From Solea solea (lineage: Eukaryota > Chordata > Actinopteri > Pleuronectiformes > Soleidae), in the NCBI RefSeq assembly GCF_958295425.1, contig NC_081143.1, positions 28,816,578 through 28,880,577 on the forward strand: a stretch of 64,000 bases of DNA. The letters run 5' to 3'. The notes beneath the pieces were generated by a model, which was not told the origin of the DNA, made no database searches, and saw only the letters and a program-made list of their open reading frames with translations. Of this stretch, positions 23,231 to 35,775 are shown piece after piece (within the stretch, counting starts at the first letter, position 1; each line of letters starts with the position of its first letter). Both the position numbers and the translations under genes were made by a program.

Positions 23231-25164
23231 TCTTAACTCCACAATGACGAGGCTTTAATCAGGCTGAACAGCTCGTTTCTGTTCAACTGTGTAGAACAGG
23301 GCAGGTGTAACCCTCCACCCTTCCACCTCCCCTGCCTCCCCCGTCTCCCCCGCCTCCCCCCAACTCTATTTTTACAGCCTCTTGGGGCTGTGGCTTTGAA
23401 GGGAAACCTATCCAGGAAAATTGCTTGCATTTTTCCCCACCAAAGTGTTGATAGATGGACATTGACTGTCGCATTCCCTCTCCTGCACATCAGGAGCTCG
23501 GCCCCCACCACCACCACCGCTCCTCCTCCTCCTCCTCCTCCTCCTCCTGTCTTGTGTCAGCCTTTCTGTGGCATTCCAGTCCGAATAGATGCTTTGTTGT
23601 GGAGCATCGCAGGTTTCACGTAGGCTAACGTAGACTGAAGACCCAGTTTTTACGGAAGCTTGATTGCATTAAAAAAAACTCTCTCTCAACAACCTCGAGT
23701 ATCCACTGACGCTGATCTCAGTGAGTTGTTTTAAACGACCAACAGATTTGTACTGATGCATTTATCACTTAATCATAATCAACCGTTATAAAGCAATAAT
23801 CTGCTCACATAAAGGAGAAATCATGCTTTTTATTTACATTTTATTTACAAGTTTGTGTTTAGTGAAATATTAATCTGACACAGTTTTGTATTTCCAAAAT
23901 TCAATCCAGTGATAGTTTTGACCAGTATCTGTGCTCATGTGAATAAATCTGCTGTTAAACATCTTAAATCACCTTTAATGTCTCATTTCTTCTCTGTGGC
24001 CTTTCCCTAGAGATGAGAACATTTGATCAGAACAGATCTTATGGATTTGACCTCTTTACGACTTTAACATGTTCGTATTTGACTTGTATTGTTGCCTTGT
24101 AAAGTACGTTGGTCAAACCTAGTTGCTTGAAAACATGCCGTGAAGTTGACATTGATAGTTTCTGCTCATCCCTCGTCCACTTTGCCCTGATTTAGGTCTG
24201 AACTTGACAACCAGCTGTGAATGAAAAGCTCCATTAACGCTTCATTTCAGTTTCCCCTGCTCTGGGTTTGACTCGTCAGGCCTGGATCATACACTCTGAT
24301 CATAGAGGTCTGCGATGGCTCTTCTCGTCTACCTGCGTGCGTGTGGACACTTTGTGGATGTGTGCGAGTTCTTTGACCTTTGACCCTGTGCTGAGTGTGC
24401 ACGCTCCCTCCAGTGCAGCTGCTGTGGCGCGTTTAGGATTTGGTGAGAAAAGAGACAACAAAGAAGATGGTTACCATGGATACTACGAGGGCCGCTCATA
24501 CCCAAACCTGTCCAACTCATCCCAGATCAAAGAATATAAGAACACACAAATGGAGTGTGCATGCACAGAACGTTAGATTGATGCAGACCCTCGTTTTACT
24601 GTGAAGGAAACCACGGCCGTGTAGGAGGAGTGGAGTATCCCAGTTGGAAACCCGAGTTCAGCGGCGTTCCTGTGGAACCCGGAAGTTCCGTGTTCCGACT
24701 ACAAATGAAACGCACATTTTGCTTCAGCACACCTGCAGTGCAGCTGAATGGTCTGATGAACTGTGTCTGATATGGAGCTGAAACTCTCTCCTAAAACAGC
24801 TTTAAAATGAGAACGTATGAGACTGGACGTGGGTTTTATCTGAAGTGCACAATTCTCTCAGTGTCTTTGCATTAGAGGAGGAACTTGTATTTTACTGCCA
24901 GCGTTCTCTTTGTGTTCCCACCGCCCCGGTGCCCACATGTCCCACATGTCCCACATGTCCCACACTCTGCTACCTTCATCCCCGTCTTTTCTCAAGGAAA
25001 TGGCATACATTTCTCCTCACATGGTGGTAATTGGCATAGCATGGTTGAGGTTATTGTAAACATGGCTGTGAGAGTCTGGTATAAAGAGGCACCGCTCACT
25101 CCCCAGGCTAAGCTAGTGTGTGAGGCAGGCTGAGGCTGCTGCTGCTGCTGCCTATTGTGCTGCT
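23231..25164. other. intergenic, simple repeats only
   Basis: Contains a CCTCCCC-rich run at about 23,320-23,360, (TCC)n at about 23,518-23,547 and three to four copies of the 9-mer CCCACATGT at about 24,933-24,965. No gene recognised; the short open frames follow the repeats. Confidence 0.7.
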
Positions 25165-25295
25165 GGAGCCTTTGTAGATTTGCAGTGGGCCCTTTAATCG
25201 CCTTCTCATACGCTGCCTGCTCGACTTTACATATTTAATTGCCAGGTAAAAATCATTTCCACGACAATCCCTTTAATTATTTGATCGTACAGTCA
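25165..25295. promoter_or_regulatory. candidate conserved noncoding element
   Basis: Non-repetitive, with closely packed AT-rich factor-like words (tttaatcg, catatttaattgcc, tttaattatttgatcg). Flanked by a CTG run and GA-rich DNA. Based on texture only. Confidence 0.2.
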
Positions 25296-26472
25296 CCGTA
25301 AAGTGTGAGCGAAGGGAAGAGGAAGGGATAAGGGAGGGAGAGAGAGAGAGACAGAGACAGAGAGAGTGAGAGACGGAGAGAGAGAGAGCAGCAGGCAGCG
25401 GAGAAAGAAAGAGGTCTGTTGCCAGAATAAACATCAAAGCGGTGCCTTGATGTTGATGTTGAATGGGCATTAATGGTTTCTGAAGGCAAGAGATTGCACA
25501 GGGAAAAAAAAGAAAGAGAGAAAAGAAAGAAAAATAAACCCTCCTTTCTCTCTGACAATCCCGACAGCAATCTCAGTAAATGCATAAACACTGGAACCTG
25601 GTGAAAAGATGAAGACGTGAGCAGAGGTTTGGTGAACTGGACTGAATGTGAGTCTGGTGCAGTTTAGGACGACCGTGCCACAGAAAACCATCCATTAGCT
25701 CCACAGTTTAGCCTCTCAGGCTCAATCTCAGCTGACAACAAGAGTGTTTCCATAGTTTGACATTTCCAACCAAACATGCTGGCTCAGGCTACCTTCACAC
25801 AGACACACAGTGCAGCACTTTTGTCTTGTTTTCTGTAATATATATATATATATATATATATCCAGTATATGTGTGTGTGTGTGTTTCTATTTGAATCAGT
25901 TTATTATTTGTTGTGTCTTTTCTTTCCTGTTTTCCTTTGTGTTGTTGTGTTTGTCTTTCTCTGTTCTGTTGTTCTTTCCTTCCTTAACTTATCAGGAAAA
26001 CACTTGATTAGACTTGATTGGATTCTAACGTTTGTTCAGAAAAGTGTGATATAAATAGTTTATTGTTGTTGTTGTCTCTTGAGTGATAGTTAAATGTCCC
26101 GTCTAAATGAAAGCATCATTTCTCAGAAAGTGTAAATCTATCAAAAGAAAACACCTGACGTTTGGTTTTGTCCAAATCTTTTTTTAAATAAAGTTAGTTG
26201 AAAGAACATTGCCTCTCTCTGACATCTTGACAGTTTCCATCACATTGAAGGAGCAGAGATTCCTTGAATGACCTGTGTGTGTTTGTATTATGCAGATTAG
26301 CAGGATTTGTGGGTAAAGATGTTCACCATCATTAGTAAAGTCAAGCTTATGTTTCAACATGGAAAATCTAAGTCTATTCAGGCTGCTGAAGAAACATGGC
26401 AGCCTCCACAAAGGAAACCCCTTACTGTAAGTAAAGGCTTATCTTAAGGCCAATGATTTTCTTTGTAAAGCG

Positions 26473-26475
<3 letters not shown>

Positions 26476-26517
<42 letters not shown>
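26476..26517. repeat. (CA)n microsatellite
   Basis: Pure CA run of about 42 bp. Confidence 0.97.
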
Positions 26518-26519
<2 letters not shown>

Positions 26520-26801
26520 ATGGGGAGTGTATTCAGTGTCACCATCGTTAGTGTCAAAGCAACATGATGATGTGACGACGAGCGTTCATGGAACACACAC
26601 ACACAATAATGAGGATGATAGAGGATACACCGTGATGCTGCAGTCAAACGTGTCTGCTGTCACCAAACGCTCACCCTCGTGTGTGTGTGTGTGTGTGTGT
26701 GCGTGCACGTGTGAACAGTCCGAGCTCGAGGCTTTAACTGCAGCTGACCTCTGAAACTCATCCAAAACCACCTGGAGCCTTCATTCGGCTGGCTCTGCTG
26801 G

Positions 26802-26804
<3 letters not shown>

Positions 26805-26865
<61 letters not shown>
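26805..26865. repeat. (TC)n microsatellite
   Basis: Pure TC run of about 60 bp, a polypurine/polypyrimidine mirror tract. Confidence 0.97.
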
Positions 26866-26866
<1 letters not shown>

Positions 26867-27479
26867 CTCCCTACCTTCCTTCAGTCTGACTGTCTGCCCC
26901 CAGCCCCCCCCCCCTTGTGTAGTCAAGTTTACTTATCTTTTCAGCTTCCCTGAACTATCTGGTTAGTCTGTCGTTGTGGTGTGAGGGTGGTGTGTATGTG
27001 GGTGTTTCGGGGGTGTCTGTTATCTGGAGGGAATATCTACATTCAACAAAACCTAAATGCCTGTTGAGCATGAGTGCAGATCTCTGCTCCTTCTGCTTCT
27101 GACTTTACCCAAAAGAAATCTTATACTCTCACGTAGTTAAACATCGAGCTCTCTCAGTAACTCCATCGTTCAGCTAATTCAGCTACGGACTTTTCACAGG
27201 AGGCAGATTTGCTCACAATACTCATCATCCTCCTCTTCCTCACACAATAATACTTCACGCTTTTTTTTTCAAAATCTTTAAATAACATGATATTTATTTG
27301 AATAAATAGTCGATTATTTGGCTCATGATAAGTGAGCCAACAACTCATAGGGCTTTTTTTTTTGAAGTAAGGAAATAGAATTTGTTCAAACTCATTTTGT
27401 GATTGGGATGAGGGACTGTTTTTTTATGTGTGTGAGAAACTGTGGATAACGCTGATTTATTATCTCATGACTGGCAGTT

Positions 27480-28410
27480 CTGTGCCTACAATCTGCCCAG
27501 TGTTCAAGGGAGAAAAGGGATATAGTAGATTCCTGGCCCTGGATTTAAAGAGCAGTCTTTTTGGTCAACTTTTGTTCATTTATTTTGGGAGCATCCATGC
27601 GTCTCTTACCCTTTCTCTCTACCTCTGCCAGCTCTGTGTCAAGAGTGGATAGGCATTGTCTATTTTGTCTAACTACCCCCTGTTGGGTCTCAAACCACCC
27701 CCAAGGGAAGCCTGTGTTCTTTGGGCAAGATAGAGCTTCTAGGTCCAAACCACTGTCAACAAGGGGAACAATTTGGCTGGCAAGGGCCATATTTACAGAT
27801 TGGTGAACCACAGCTCTATTTAGCAGTCTTCTTTCGTCAGTAAACACCACAGGACCGAATCGTTCTCAGATCTCAAGAGGAGAGACAGAGATAGGGTAAT
27901 GCCATGTGGCCCAAAGTTGGTCTATGCTGACCACTACTCGAACCGCCATTGTTCAGAACTTCAGAAAGGCCAAATGATTCGATAACACAAGTTTGTCGTG
28001 GCACGCAACTTTGTCCACATTCCTCAGTGACCCATCGGAATGCAGTCCCTCGAAAGGCTTCGCCTGTGGCCTCAGCTCGGAGGGTGTGTGGTGTATTTTC
28101 AATCCATCAGACTCTTGTCTTTTCTTGTACCATCCTGAATATTGGGAGCGGCATTTCTAAAAATACAGTTCTTATGGCGTTGTGTTCTTTTTTTCACATT
28201 TCACATGAATGCTTTGACCAAACTCCCTTCGAGAAATTGCAACCAACAGTCTTGTTAACGCGTTGGCGCACATTACTTTGCTTCATCGCGGTATACAAAC
28301 GAAAATATGGTTTGAGGTTTGAAAGGACTTTACTCAGATATCATTTCTGTCATGAAGTTATATCTGAGACAGATCAATCCAGTGAAGCAGCTCCACACTG
28401 AGGCGCTGGA
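27480..28410. other. unexplained low-repeat island, possibly decayed coding DNA
   Basis: About 930 bp free of microsatellites. Minus-strand open frame 27,545-27,850 (101 codons) and plus-strand frame 27,949-28,401 (150 codons) are longer than usual for the region, and the minus strand stays open for long stretches upstream with only a few stops. I recognise no protein family in either. It may be an old retroelement or retrocopy, or chance. Confidence 0.25.
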
Positions 28411-28429
28411 CGTCGGCTCATGAGTTGGT

Positions 28430-28630
28430 GGTTCTGGACAAGCAGTTCAGACCTGGTATTAACATCCGTCCTGAGTGATCAGATCACATGCGGACAGAGT
28501 TAAGTACAGGTCTGAATGCACCGAATGCATCCTCAGAATCCAATCACAAAAACCACATTCTGAGGTGGTTTGAGGACGCATGTGGTCACATTCCTGAGCA
28601 TGCATGGGTGCAATCTGTCCTCAGGACGCA
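28430..28630. repeat. dispersed repeat ('cctgagtgatc...caggacgcat' family), copy 1
   Basis: Contains 'ccgtcctgagtgatcagatc' and 'ctgtcctcaggacgcattag'. Related copies lie at about 38,455-38,605 and 60,530-60,655. No coding capacity; likely a small DNA element. Confidence 0.55.
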
Positions 28631-28828
28631 TTAGAGACCGCCCCCTTAGCTGACATTGTCTGCAGTTCCACAGTATTTTTAGACCTTTCAGTGAGCATAC
28701 GTAGTCAGAGCCACGATATTAACAACAATCGTCAACATTTCTTCATAAATAGCTGAACAGCCAATCACATTGCAGCAACTCCAATGCATTTCCTCCTGTG
28801 GAAGTTAAGTTAAAAGACTTGGTTGTTG

Positions 28829-29124
28829 GTGCCTGATGGGCTGGTCTGAGTATTTCAGAAACTGCTGATTGACACTTTCATGCATAACATCTTGTGGATT
28901 TACAGACAATGGTCGGACCATCTAAAAAGATATTGTTGTGGTCAGAGGTAAATGGCCAAACTGGATCGAAATGATAGAAAGGCAACAGTGACTTGCAGCA
29001 GTAACCCGAATAACCACGGGTTATATATGCAGAAGATCGTCTTTGAACACACATGTGGAAACATGGAGAAGATGGGCTCCATCAGCAGAAGACCACACTG
29101 AGTGTCCTGTGTATCTAATAAAGT
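28829..29124 (+). mobile_element. Tc1/mariner-like element remnant (3' end, deleted)
   Basis: The sequence runs through pieces of a common fish Tc1-like transposase gene, including 'gggctggtctgagtatttca', 'gaaaggcaacagtgac' (ERKATVT), 'cagcagaagaccaca' and the element's end 'ctaataaagtg'. The catalytic part is missing and stops interrupt. It is a dead 3' remnant; the 5' terminal repeat was not found. Identification is from remembered consensus text. Confidence 0.65.
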
Positions 29125-30597
29125 GTTTGTTCATATAACCGTCCCACCACACCTCCCCTGTTACTCTGATCCAAAAGTGCACAATGAGATTGCTTCAGTT
29201 TCATCTGACCCACGTGAAGTGGTAATGCAAATTGTGGTTTTGTTTCAGCATCAATAGGTGGCACAGTACGAAACGATATACAAGCTGTGTTCCAAGATCC
29301 TGACATAAACCACAAAGAACCTGCTGCAGCAACCAGACACGGTCAACAATGCATGTCTTGCTTGGGTGTGGCTGCCGCTGACAATACTGAACTGAGCTCT
29401 TTTTTAGAAACGGGGGAATTTCTCTGCGCTTTTATCCTGAGACAGCTCTGCTGGTTCAGTGTTGTGCCTCACACATACCTTCAGGTCCACAGTCCATTCC
29501 CCAGACGGCTGCGGGGAAAGTGGTGAGGCCACTCTGGGTTTGGAGGCCTCCCAGGAACCACAGGGATAAAAACTAGGCTCTGTCATGTGACTCTAACAGA
29601 ACACAGGGAAGAGAAGAGATGAGACAAATGAGGGAATCATCAACTTAATATTAAATAATGATATAATGGACATTTTAGTATGCATGTGATTTATATCAGT
29701 TCTTTTTTTTTCTCCTGTCCTTTTGTCTTGTGAATTAAAATGGAAACCAGATCAGTTTCCATAACCATTTAGTGGCTAAGATGATCCAACCCATCAACAC
29801 TGATGTTCACCATCCAAAACAAGTTAAACCACACCAAGAGTTTACACATGTCTGGGTTGTGTGTGTGTACATATACGAGTGTTTCCCATCGAAGAGGCTC
29901 TGCTCGGCAAAGCTCTGGGCTTAGCCACCATTGTTTACCCACAGAGCTCAGCACCTGTTTGAGATTGAGCTGTACACAACGCAGCTGCAAGCCATTTTCA
30001 TCCAACCCCCAAGAAGAGAACTCTTCCTGTAGCACAAACCATTTGGCTAATCGTCCATGATGATGGGAAATGGACTAAGTAGAATGAGATGACAGAAAGT
30101 TGTGGGCACAAAATGGCAGCCACTAAAGGAAATGTGTTTGTCTCCAACAAGCAGAAAGTGGACCCCCTGCACCACGGGTGCAGTTATTAGTGGACGCTGT
30201 CAACGTAATCTATGACAAAATTCAATTGTCAGTTACATCATTATATATCTTTATAAATAAATTATAAAACACACTGAAAAAAAAGATTTCCTGCTTTCCT
30301 GCAACAGTCCTAGCTATCAGGCCTCCGCCAACATCGTTAGCTGTTAGCTAACAAGTCAGTCTGCTGAATTCCTTTATTTTGCCATCTCTGGTGTAGAATA
30401 AATATTTAAATATAGAATAAATGCTTTGTTGTCATGATTGTTTGCGTCCTCCACTGTCAGCAAAGCAACAGAACCTTCGTATTATCTTCTTCTGATGATC
30501 AAAGAAGCCGTTGGTTCAAGCCAGACAGCGCTCACAGCACCCTCTCCTGGACAGTTTGTTAAATTCTTGGTCATTCTGTTCGGTTGAATAATCGTTT
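29125..30597. other. intergenic
   Basis: No gene, RNA or clear transposon recognised; unique AT-rich sequence with short compositional open frames. Confidence 0.65.
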
Positions 30598-30806
30598 CAC
30601 TAAAGCCATGTTTCCACAGAGTGGAATGGTCATTTTGGCACCCTTCCCTTGGGGTACCAGAGTACCAGCTCCACCAATGACAGTCGGCTGAGTGGGTGGT
30701 GTCGGTAGGGCCGGGTTATACTGTTACTATTCCTCATGGAAATGCTAACAAATGCATACCGTACTGAACCAAACTGAACCATTCCACTCAATGGAAACAC
30801 GGCTGA
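30598..30806. mobile_element. MITE-like element with about 26-bp imperfect terminal inverted repeats
   Basis: The left end 'gccatgtttccacagagtgg..aatggt' (about 30,606-30,631) is complementary, with a few mismatches, to the right end 'accattccactcaatggaaa..cacggc' (about 30,778-30,803). About 200 bp, noncoding. A piece of similar type ('cttttccactacacagttcc' ... 'atggttttccat') lies at about 39,957-40,030. Confidence 0.6.
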
Positions 30807-33699
30807 ACTGAAGGCCAACGTGCCCCCCTGACATGATAAGAGGCCATTGTGAGGAAATGACTGTGCAGCCTGAAGGAGCCCCTGGCACTTCTGTTTCTAC
30901 TGACTCCCAGTCGCCAGCTTGTCCCTCTTCTCCTTCGCTTTTCACACACAAGCAATTAAGTCAGTTTCCCAATACTGTGTAATCCCCTCCAACATTCTTT
31001 GTTCTTGTGTTTTTTGTTGTTTTCCTGTTCCTTAGGTTCTCTCTCTCGCTCTCTCTCTCTGTGTCTCTCTCGTTCTCTCTCTCTCTGTGTCTTGTGGGTT
31101 TGTTTCTCGGGTGAGGAGGTCGATGCTGGGGGCGGAACAGAGGGAAGAAGAAAAACGAGGGAATGGAGGGGGGGGGGGCACATTAGCAGCTTTATGACTA
31201 ACCACATGTGTTTCTGGGTCTTTGTATTTACATGTTTCTCATGGAAAAGAGGGCGGTGAAGGAGGATGACGGGAGAAGAAAGACATGCATATGGTTCTTG
31301 TTTGTTGAGTTAAATTCAGAGCCGGACTGTTTGTTTCCTGTGACGAGCTGAGGGAAATGCGTTCTTGTAATCATCTTCAAATTTGGACTCCTCTCCAGGC
31401 AGTGGTGAGGCTTTTCCTTGAAATCAGATCTTCACATTAATATACTGTATACACAGAACGTCGCTGTCATGATAGAAACGAGAACAAGTTTCTGTGACGT
31501 AAAGCAGAAAAGGTTGCAGTTGGATTTATCTGAAGGACATTGATTTAATTCAATTATTTTGTTTGTATTGTTGCTTATTATAAAGTAATACAAACTCTCC
31601 CTCTTTCACATCCTCTGTTTGTCTCTCTCTCTCTAGCTGAGGGTAAATGGAGCACACTCCCCCTGCTGTAACTCTTTCACTGTGTGCGCCGTGGGCACCT
31701 CCACTGCTGGCACTGCTCTCACTATTATAAAGTCTCCACGAGAACCAAAACCAGGTACTTTTATCTCCCCCTTCGTCCTCCTCTGTCTCTGAGGTGTGCC
31801 AACATCTACCCACATGAGTCCATGGTTGTCCAATTGCCTCATAGGGGCGGTAACGCAAGTGACGGAAGAGGGGAGCGGAGGGGAATTTAGCTGTACACAC
31901 CTTTTACATGTAATTTGCGTACTTGCGTCAAAGATCCTGGTCATTTCCACAGCGTGGGGGTAAAGGTCGTGTCAATTTATGGAGGCCGTGGCTCTGGTTT
32001 TGAATTTAAAGCAAATCTTACATAATCTTCTTACTCTCTTTAAAATGTAATTTACCAGTGACTCCATGTGTTATTTTGTCACGTGGGAAATTAAATGTAC
32101 ATGACTGAACATGCATCAGTTTAAAGTGTTCACTTCTACTGTACTTTGACTGCAACACTTACATTAATGATTTAAACCTCTGCGGGACTTTGACATCTAT
32201 AAATGACACTAAGGAACTCTTAACTCATGAGTCACACTCATAGCTCTGTGGTTTGAGTCCATAATAGTGTAGAAAGAATTCCCCAAAGGTTGTTACTAGA
32301 GATCACAAGCTGCCACCTAAAACTTATCAAAGTTACTCTTTAAAACCTTTAAAAACATTATTCATGAAACGTAATGAAAAGAAATGAGACCAAAACTGAG
32401 TTGTATGAGTGAGTGATTGATGGATGCATATCAGCAGACGATCATCAGTCTCAGTCTCACCATTAGAGGTCACCGATTTATTGGATTCACTCTCCCATTT
32501 CACACCTACGGTCAATTTACAGTGACCTAATCTGCAGTGTTGTGTGGTCAGCAGATCAGCAGAGTTTCTTTCCCAAATGTCTGCCTCAGTACTTTTATCT
32601 CCACACACAGTTTTGGATTCTTCTGCCTGGTTGTTCCTCGCTGTCCTTGTATGAGTTATGGTCCTGACTCTCCGTTTCCGTGATCTCTCTGCCAGCACTC
32701 CTGCACACCTGAGTTTCATCATTCAGTCACGACCACAGAGAAGATTTCTGTATTTAATATATTACAACTACTGCAAGGCAAATACAATACAATGTAATAC
32801 AATACAACTTTAATTTTAATCCTTGAGGCAATTTCTGTTTAAGGCAAGAACAAGAGAAAAAACACACGCACAATAACAAAACAAGGAGGTTTTTATTTTT
32901 GTAATACTTACAACTCTGAGTAACCGCAGTTATTCACCATAACATTCACAAGTTAAATTAATCCTCAATAATTAATTTAGAATTAAAGCTCAAGAAGAAG
33001 CACAGAATTGTCCTTTCATTTTTAGTTTAACTGGTAGAAAGATGTCCCTGATGGTTAAACACCTGTGTCTTCAATGCAATGTTCTCTGCTATGTCTTTTG
33101 TTTGTGTGAAAACTGAAGACCATAAGCTTCTCATTCACACACCAAAGAGACACAGGAGCAAGTGATCTACTGCTGCCTAGTTTAGTAAGTTTGTGTCACT
33201 AACGTAAATCCTAACAAAAGATTTCAAACACCAAAGTCACAAGATGACTTATTTGAACTTTCTCACCGAGACAGGACTGGACTGACAACCCGTGTGTGCT
33301 GTGATGCAGAAACTGCAGATTTTCTAAATGGACATTGGTGTGGGAGAGTGAGCGGTTTACAGACTTCAGTTTCTAGCTTAAAATGCTGTTTAATGGCACA
33401 AAGACGTAGCAAATTGTTTTACCAACCTTTAACTTCATATAGTTAGTTAACTTCCCAGCAGATGCTCCGAGTATTTTGCAGAGATAAAGTTAGTTTTTTG
33501 TGTTATAGGAGTGGAGAGCAGCTAGTAGCAGCTAGCTGTTAGCATGTCAAGCACATTTCCAAGTCTCCATTGACTTAAAAATATCCAATTCTTTAAATTG
33601 ATCTCCTCATCTATCCAACATATGTACATTTTTCTGTTTATTAGCCAGGAGTTAGAATTGTGGCAAGCTAGCTTGACTCCAGCGCTGGTCTGAGTGAAC
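30807..33699. other. intergenic
   Basis: Contains (TC)n about 31,040-31,090, a G run about 31,170-31,180 and a SINE-like fragment at about 32,490-32,545. Minus-strand open frames at 31,550-31,950 have no recognised family. No gene supported. Confidence 0.65.
32490..32545 (-). repeat. fragment of tRNA-associated fish repeat
   Basis: 'cacacctacggtcaatttac' followed by 'agtgacctaatctgcagtg' matches a common fish repeat body also present in part at 48,432-48,570. Very short. Confidence 0.45.
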
Positions 33700-33850
33700 T
33701 TATACATGGAACTCTGAATCACATTATCTGGAAGTGTTAGTCCGAGAAATTTGATTTAGTCCAATTTCAGTCAGACTAACCTGTTTCCATGGATTTTAAA
33801 AGTCCAGTTTTAGTCAGACTAATGATTTCTGTGTCGGACACGCTGACCAA
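33700..33850. repeat. dispersed repeat ('tagtccgactaa' family), copy 2
   Basis: Shares 'cacattatc', 'tgttagtccga', 'tttagtc' and 'gtcagactaa' words with 22,620-22,960. Confidence 0.45.
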
Positions 33851-34077
33851 TCAGTGGCTGGCAGTGGAAACGCTACTTAAACCGAGCCGTGACGAGGCGA
33901 GGCGAGTAGAGTGGATGGAAATATGCCATAACACTATAATCTGCTGCGTCATTTAAACCTTCTGTCAAATGGATGATTGTTCTCTGGTTTTCTCTGTGTG
34001 TTGTTTGCTGTTTTCATGTCCAAACAAATCTTATTGAGCAACTTCTCAAGTGTCCGTGGCTTCGTGTATGTTTGCAG

Positions 34078-34150
34078 TACATATACATACACATACACAC
34101 ATACACATACACACATACACATACACATACACATACACATAAACATATAC

Positions 34151-34195
<45 letters not shown>

Positions 34196-34206
34196 TACAC
34201 ATATAC

Positions 34207-34251
<45 letters not shown>

Positions 34252-34263
34252 TACACATACACA
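34078..34263. repeat. (ACACAT)n/(AC)n compound microsatellite
   Basis: About 185 bp built from ACATAC/ACACAT hexamers. It is open in several frames on both strands, giving spurious proteins of up to 136 residues. Confidence 0.97.
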
Positions 34264-35154
34264 GCGACACTCAGCTTGACTGAGGATAAAGTGACATATT
34301 TCAGCTCTGACTCGCATACTAATTATTGCAATATGACATTTATTAAGTTTGTTCAACATGTTGGGTCACATTAAATTTGATATAGGGGCTTCAATTATAA
34401 AAACAATAGGACCATAAAGACTTGTGAAAACATCAAAGAGACGTGTTCATTGAAAACAGTTCAGCAATAAATGAGTCACAGGCGTCTTTGAGGAAGGAAC
34501 GGCCTGTGGTTCTGTCAGAACGGGACAGTGAAAGGCTGATGAATGGATGATTTATTCATGTGTTGATTTGGTGGTTGTCACACTTTGGTTGCAAATGTCA
34601 AAGGAGCTCATTTGGGCTGTGACACGATGCATCACAGGGAGACGGAGGATAAGCCGTGTCACTGCTCTTGTGGATGAAGACAATCGTCGTGAACTCTTTG
34701 GAATCACCTGATGAACATGGAGCGGTTGTTTCTCACTGATCCTTCCCTCCATGTGAGTGTTGAGGATGAATCAGAGCATGTGCGGTGAGAGGAGGTGTGA
34801 GGTCATGTGTGATGGTGGACAAGTGTGAGCCACAAAAGACAAAGATCGTCAACAGTACGTGTTCTGCCGCAGTGTAGGCTGATGTAAACAAACAGAGCTT
34901 ATGCAGCCTTTTGATCTTGTGAACCATGAAATCTTCTTGGTAAAAACAGGGAAATTAGGCCTCTCTGCAGGGAGGGAGGGAGGGAGGGAGGCAGGGAGGG
35001 AGGGAGGGGCTCAGAAGGCAAAAGCTCATGGGAAAAGATATTTAGTGTTAGATCAGGAGTTCCAAGCTATTAAATGAACTTCCCCCCTCTGACTTAATTT
35101 GATACAGCTTAACACTGTTTCCCCAAATGTTAAACCCAGAGGAACTCGTAACGG
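34264..35154. other. intergenic
   Basis: Unique sequence with an (AGGG)n-type run at about 34,971-35,008. No gene. Confidence 0.7.
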
Positions 35155-35350
35155 ATTGGTATTGGTGGAATTATTGTTCCCTCATCAAAGTGGCAGAGCT
35201 GTAATCACACCCTTTGTAGTTTAATTGTCTTTATTCAATAGCAGGTCCTCATAGCGAAGGAAAGAAATAGCACTGAGCTGGTGCACACTCTGAATAACAA
35301 GGCACCATTAACTAGACAATTAGCTCATTCTCACTGTAGATGGAGGCTTG
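35155..35350. promoter_or_regulatory. candidate conserved noncoding element
   Basis: Non-repetitive, with ATTGT, TTTAATTG, CAATTAG and similar words. Based on texture only. Confidence 0.18.
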
Positions 35351-35522
35351 TGATGTAGATAGTGAAATCTGGGCTGAGGTTTTTTTAGTCCTTTCATGTG
35401 ATGATCCCGTTCAGAAGGTTTATTTTCATCAGCCTGTCGGTCACGTTCACCCACTCCTAATTTGGTTGACTTTACAGTAGCAGTTCACAGGGATTGGGGC
35501 AGCGTGGAGTTCTGCATTCACT

Positions 35523-35775
35523 CTACAGTATTTGGTCACACCTGTTAAGTGTTGAATTCAGGTGTTTCAATCAGGCTTTGGGCTCTCGGCCCCTGAACCT
35601 CCACTGAAGGACAATCTTAACGCTTCATCGTACCAAGACATTTTGGACAATGCTGTGGGAACAGTTTGAGGACGGCCATTTTCTATTCCAACATGACTGT
35701 GTCACCGTGAACAAAGCGACGACTACAAAGACGTGCTTTTAAGAGTTTGGTGTCTTGGAGTCCTGACCTCATCCA
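35523..35775 (+). mobile_element. Tc1/mariner-like element remnant, second family
   Basis: Contains 'taccaagacattttggacaa', then text encoding WEQFEDGHFLFQHDC, the segment around the second catalytic Asp of a Tc1-like transposase. Flanking 'tacagtatttggtcacacct' resembles the untranslated end of the same family. Stops and an internal deletion are present; the copy is dead. It differs from the 28.8-kb copy. Confidence 0.7.

Larger units (their letters stand above)
25296..27479. other. intergenic, rich in simple repeats
   Basis: GA-rich 25,310-25,420, (TA)n about 25,839-25,862, (CA)n 26,476-26,517, TG about 26,681-26,704, (TC)n 26,805-26,865. No gene. Confidence 0.75.

Noticed and set aside
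24268..24576. 102-residue frame
   Set aside because: No family likeness; interrupted in alternative frames and without supporting signals.
33949..34374. Frames of up to 136 residues on both strands
   Set aside because: Translations of the ACACAT microsatellite.
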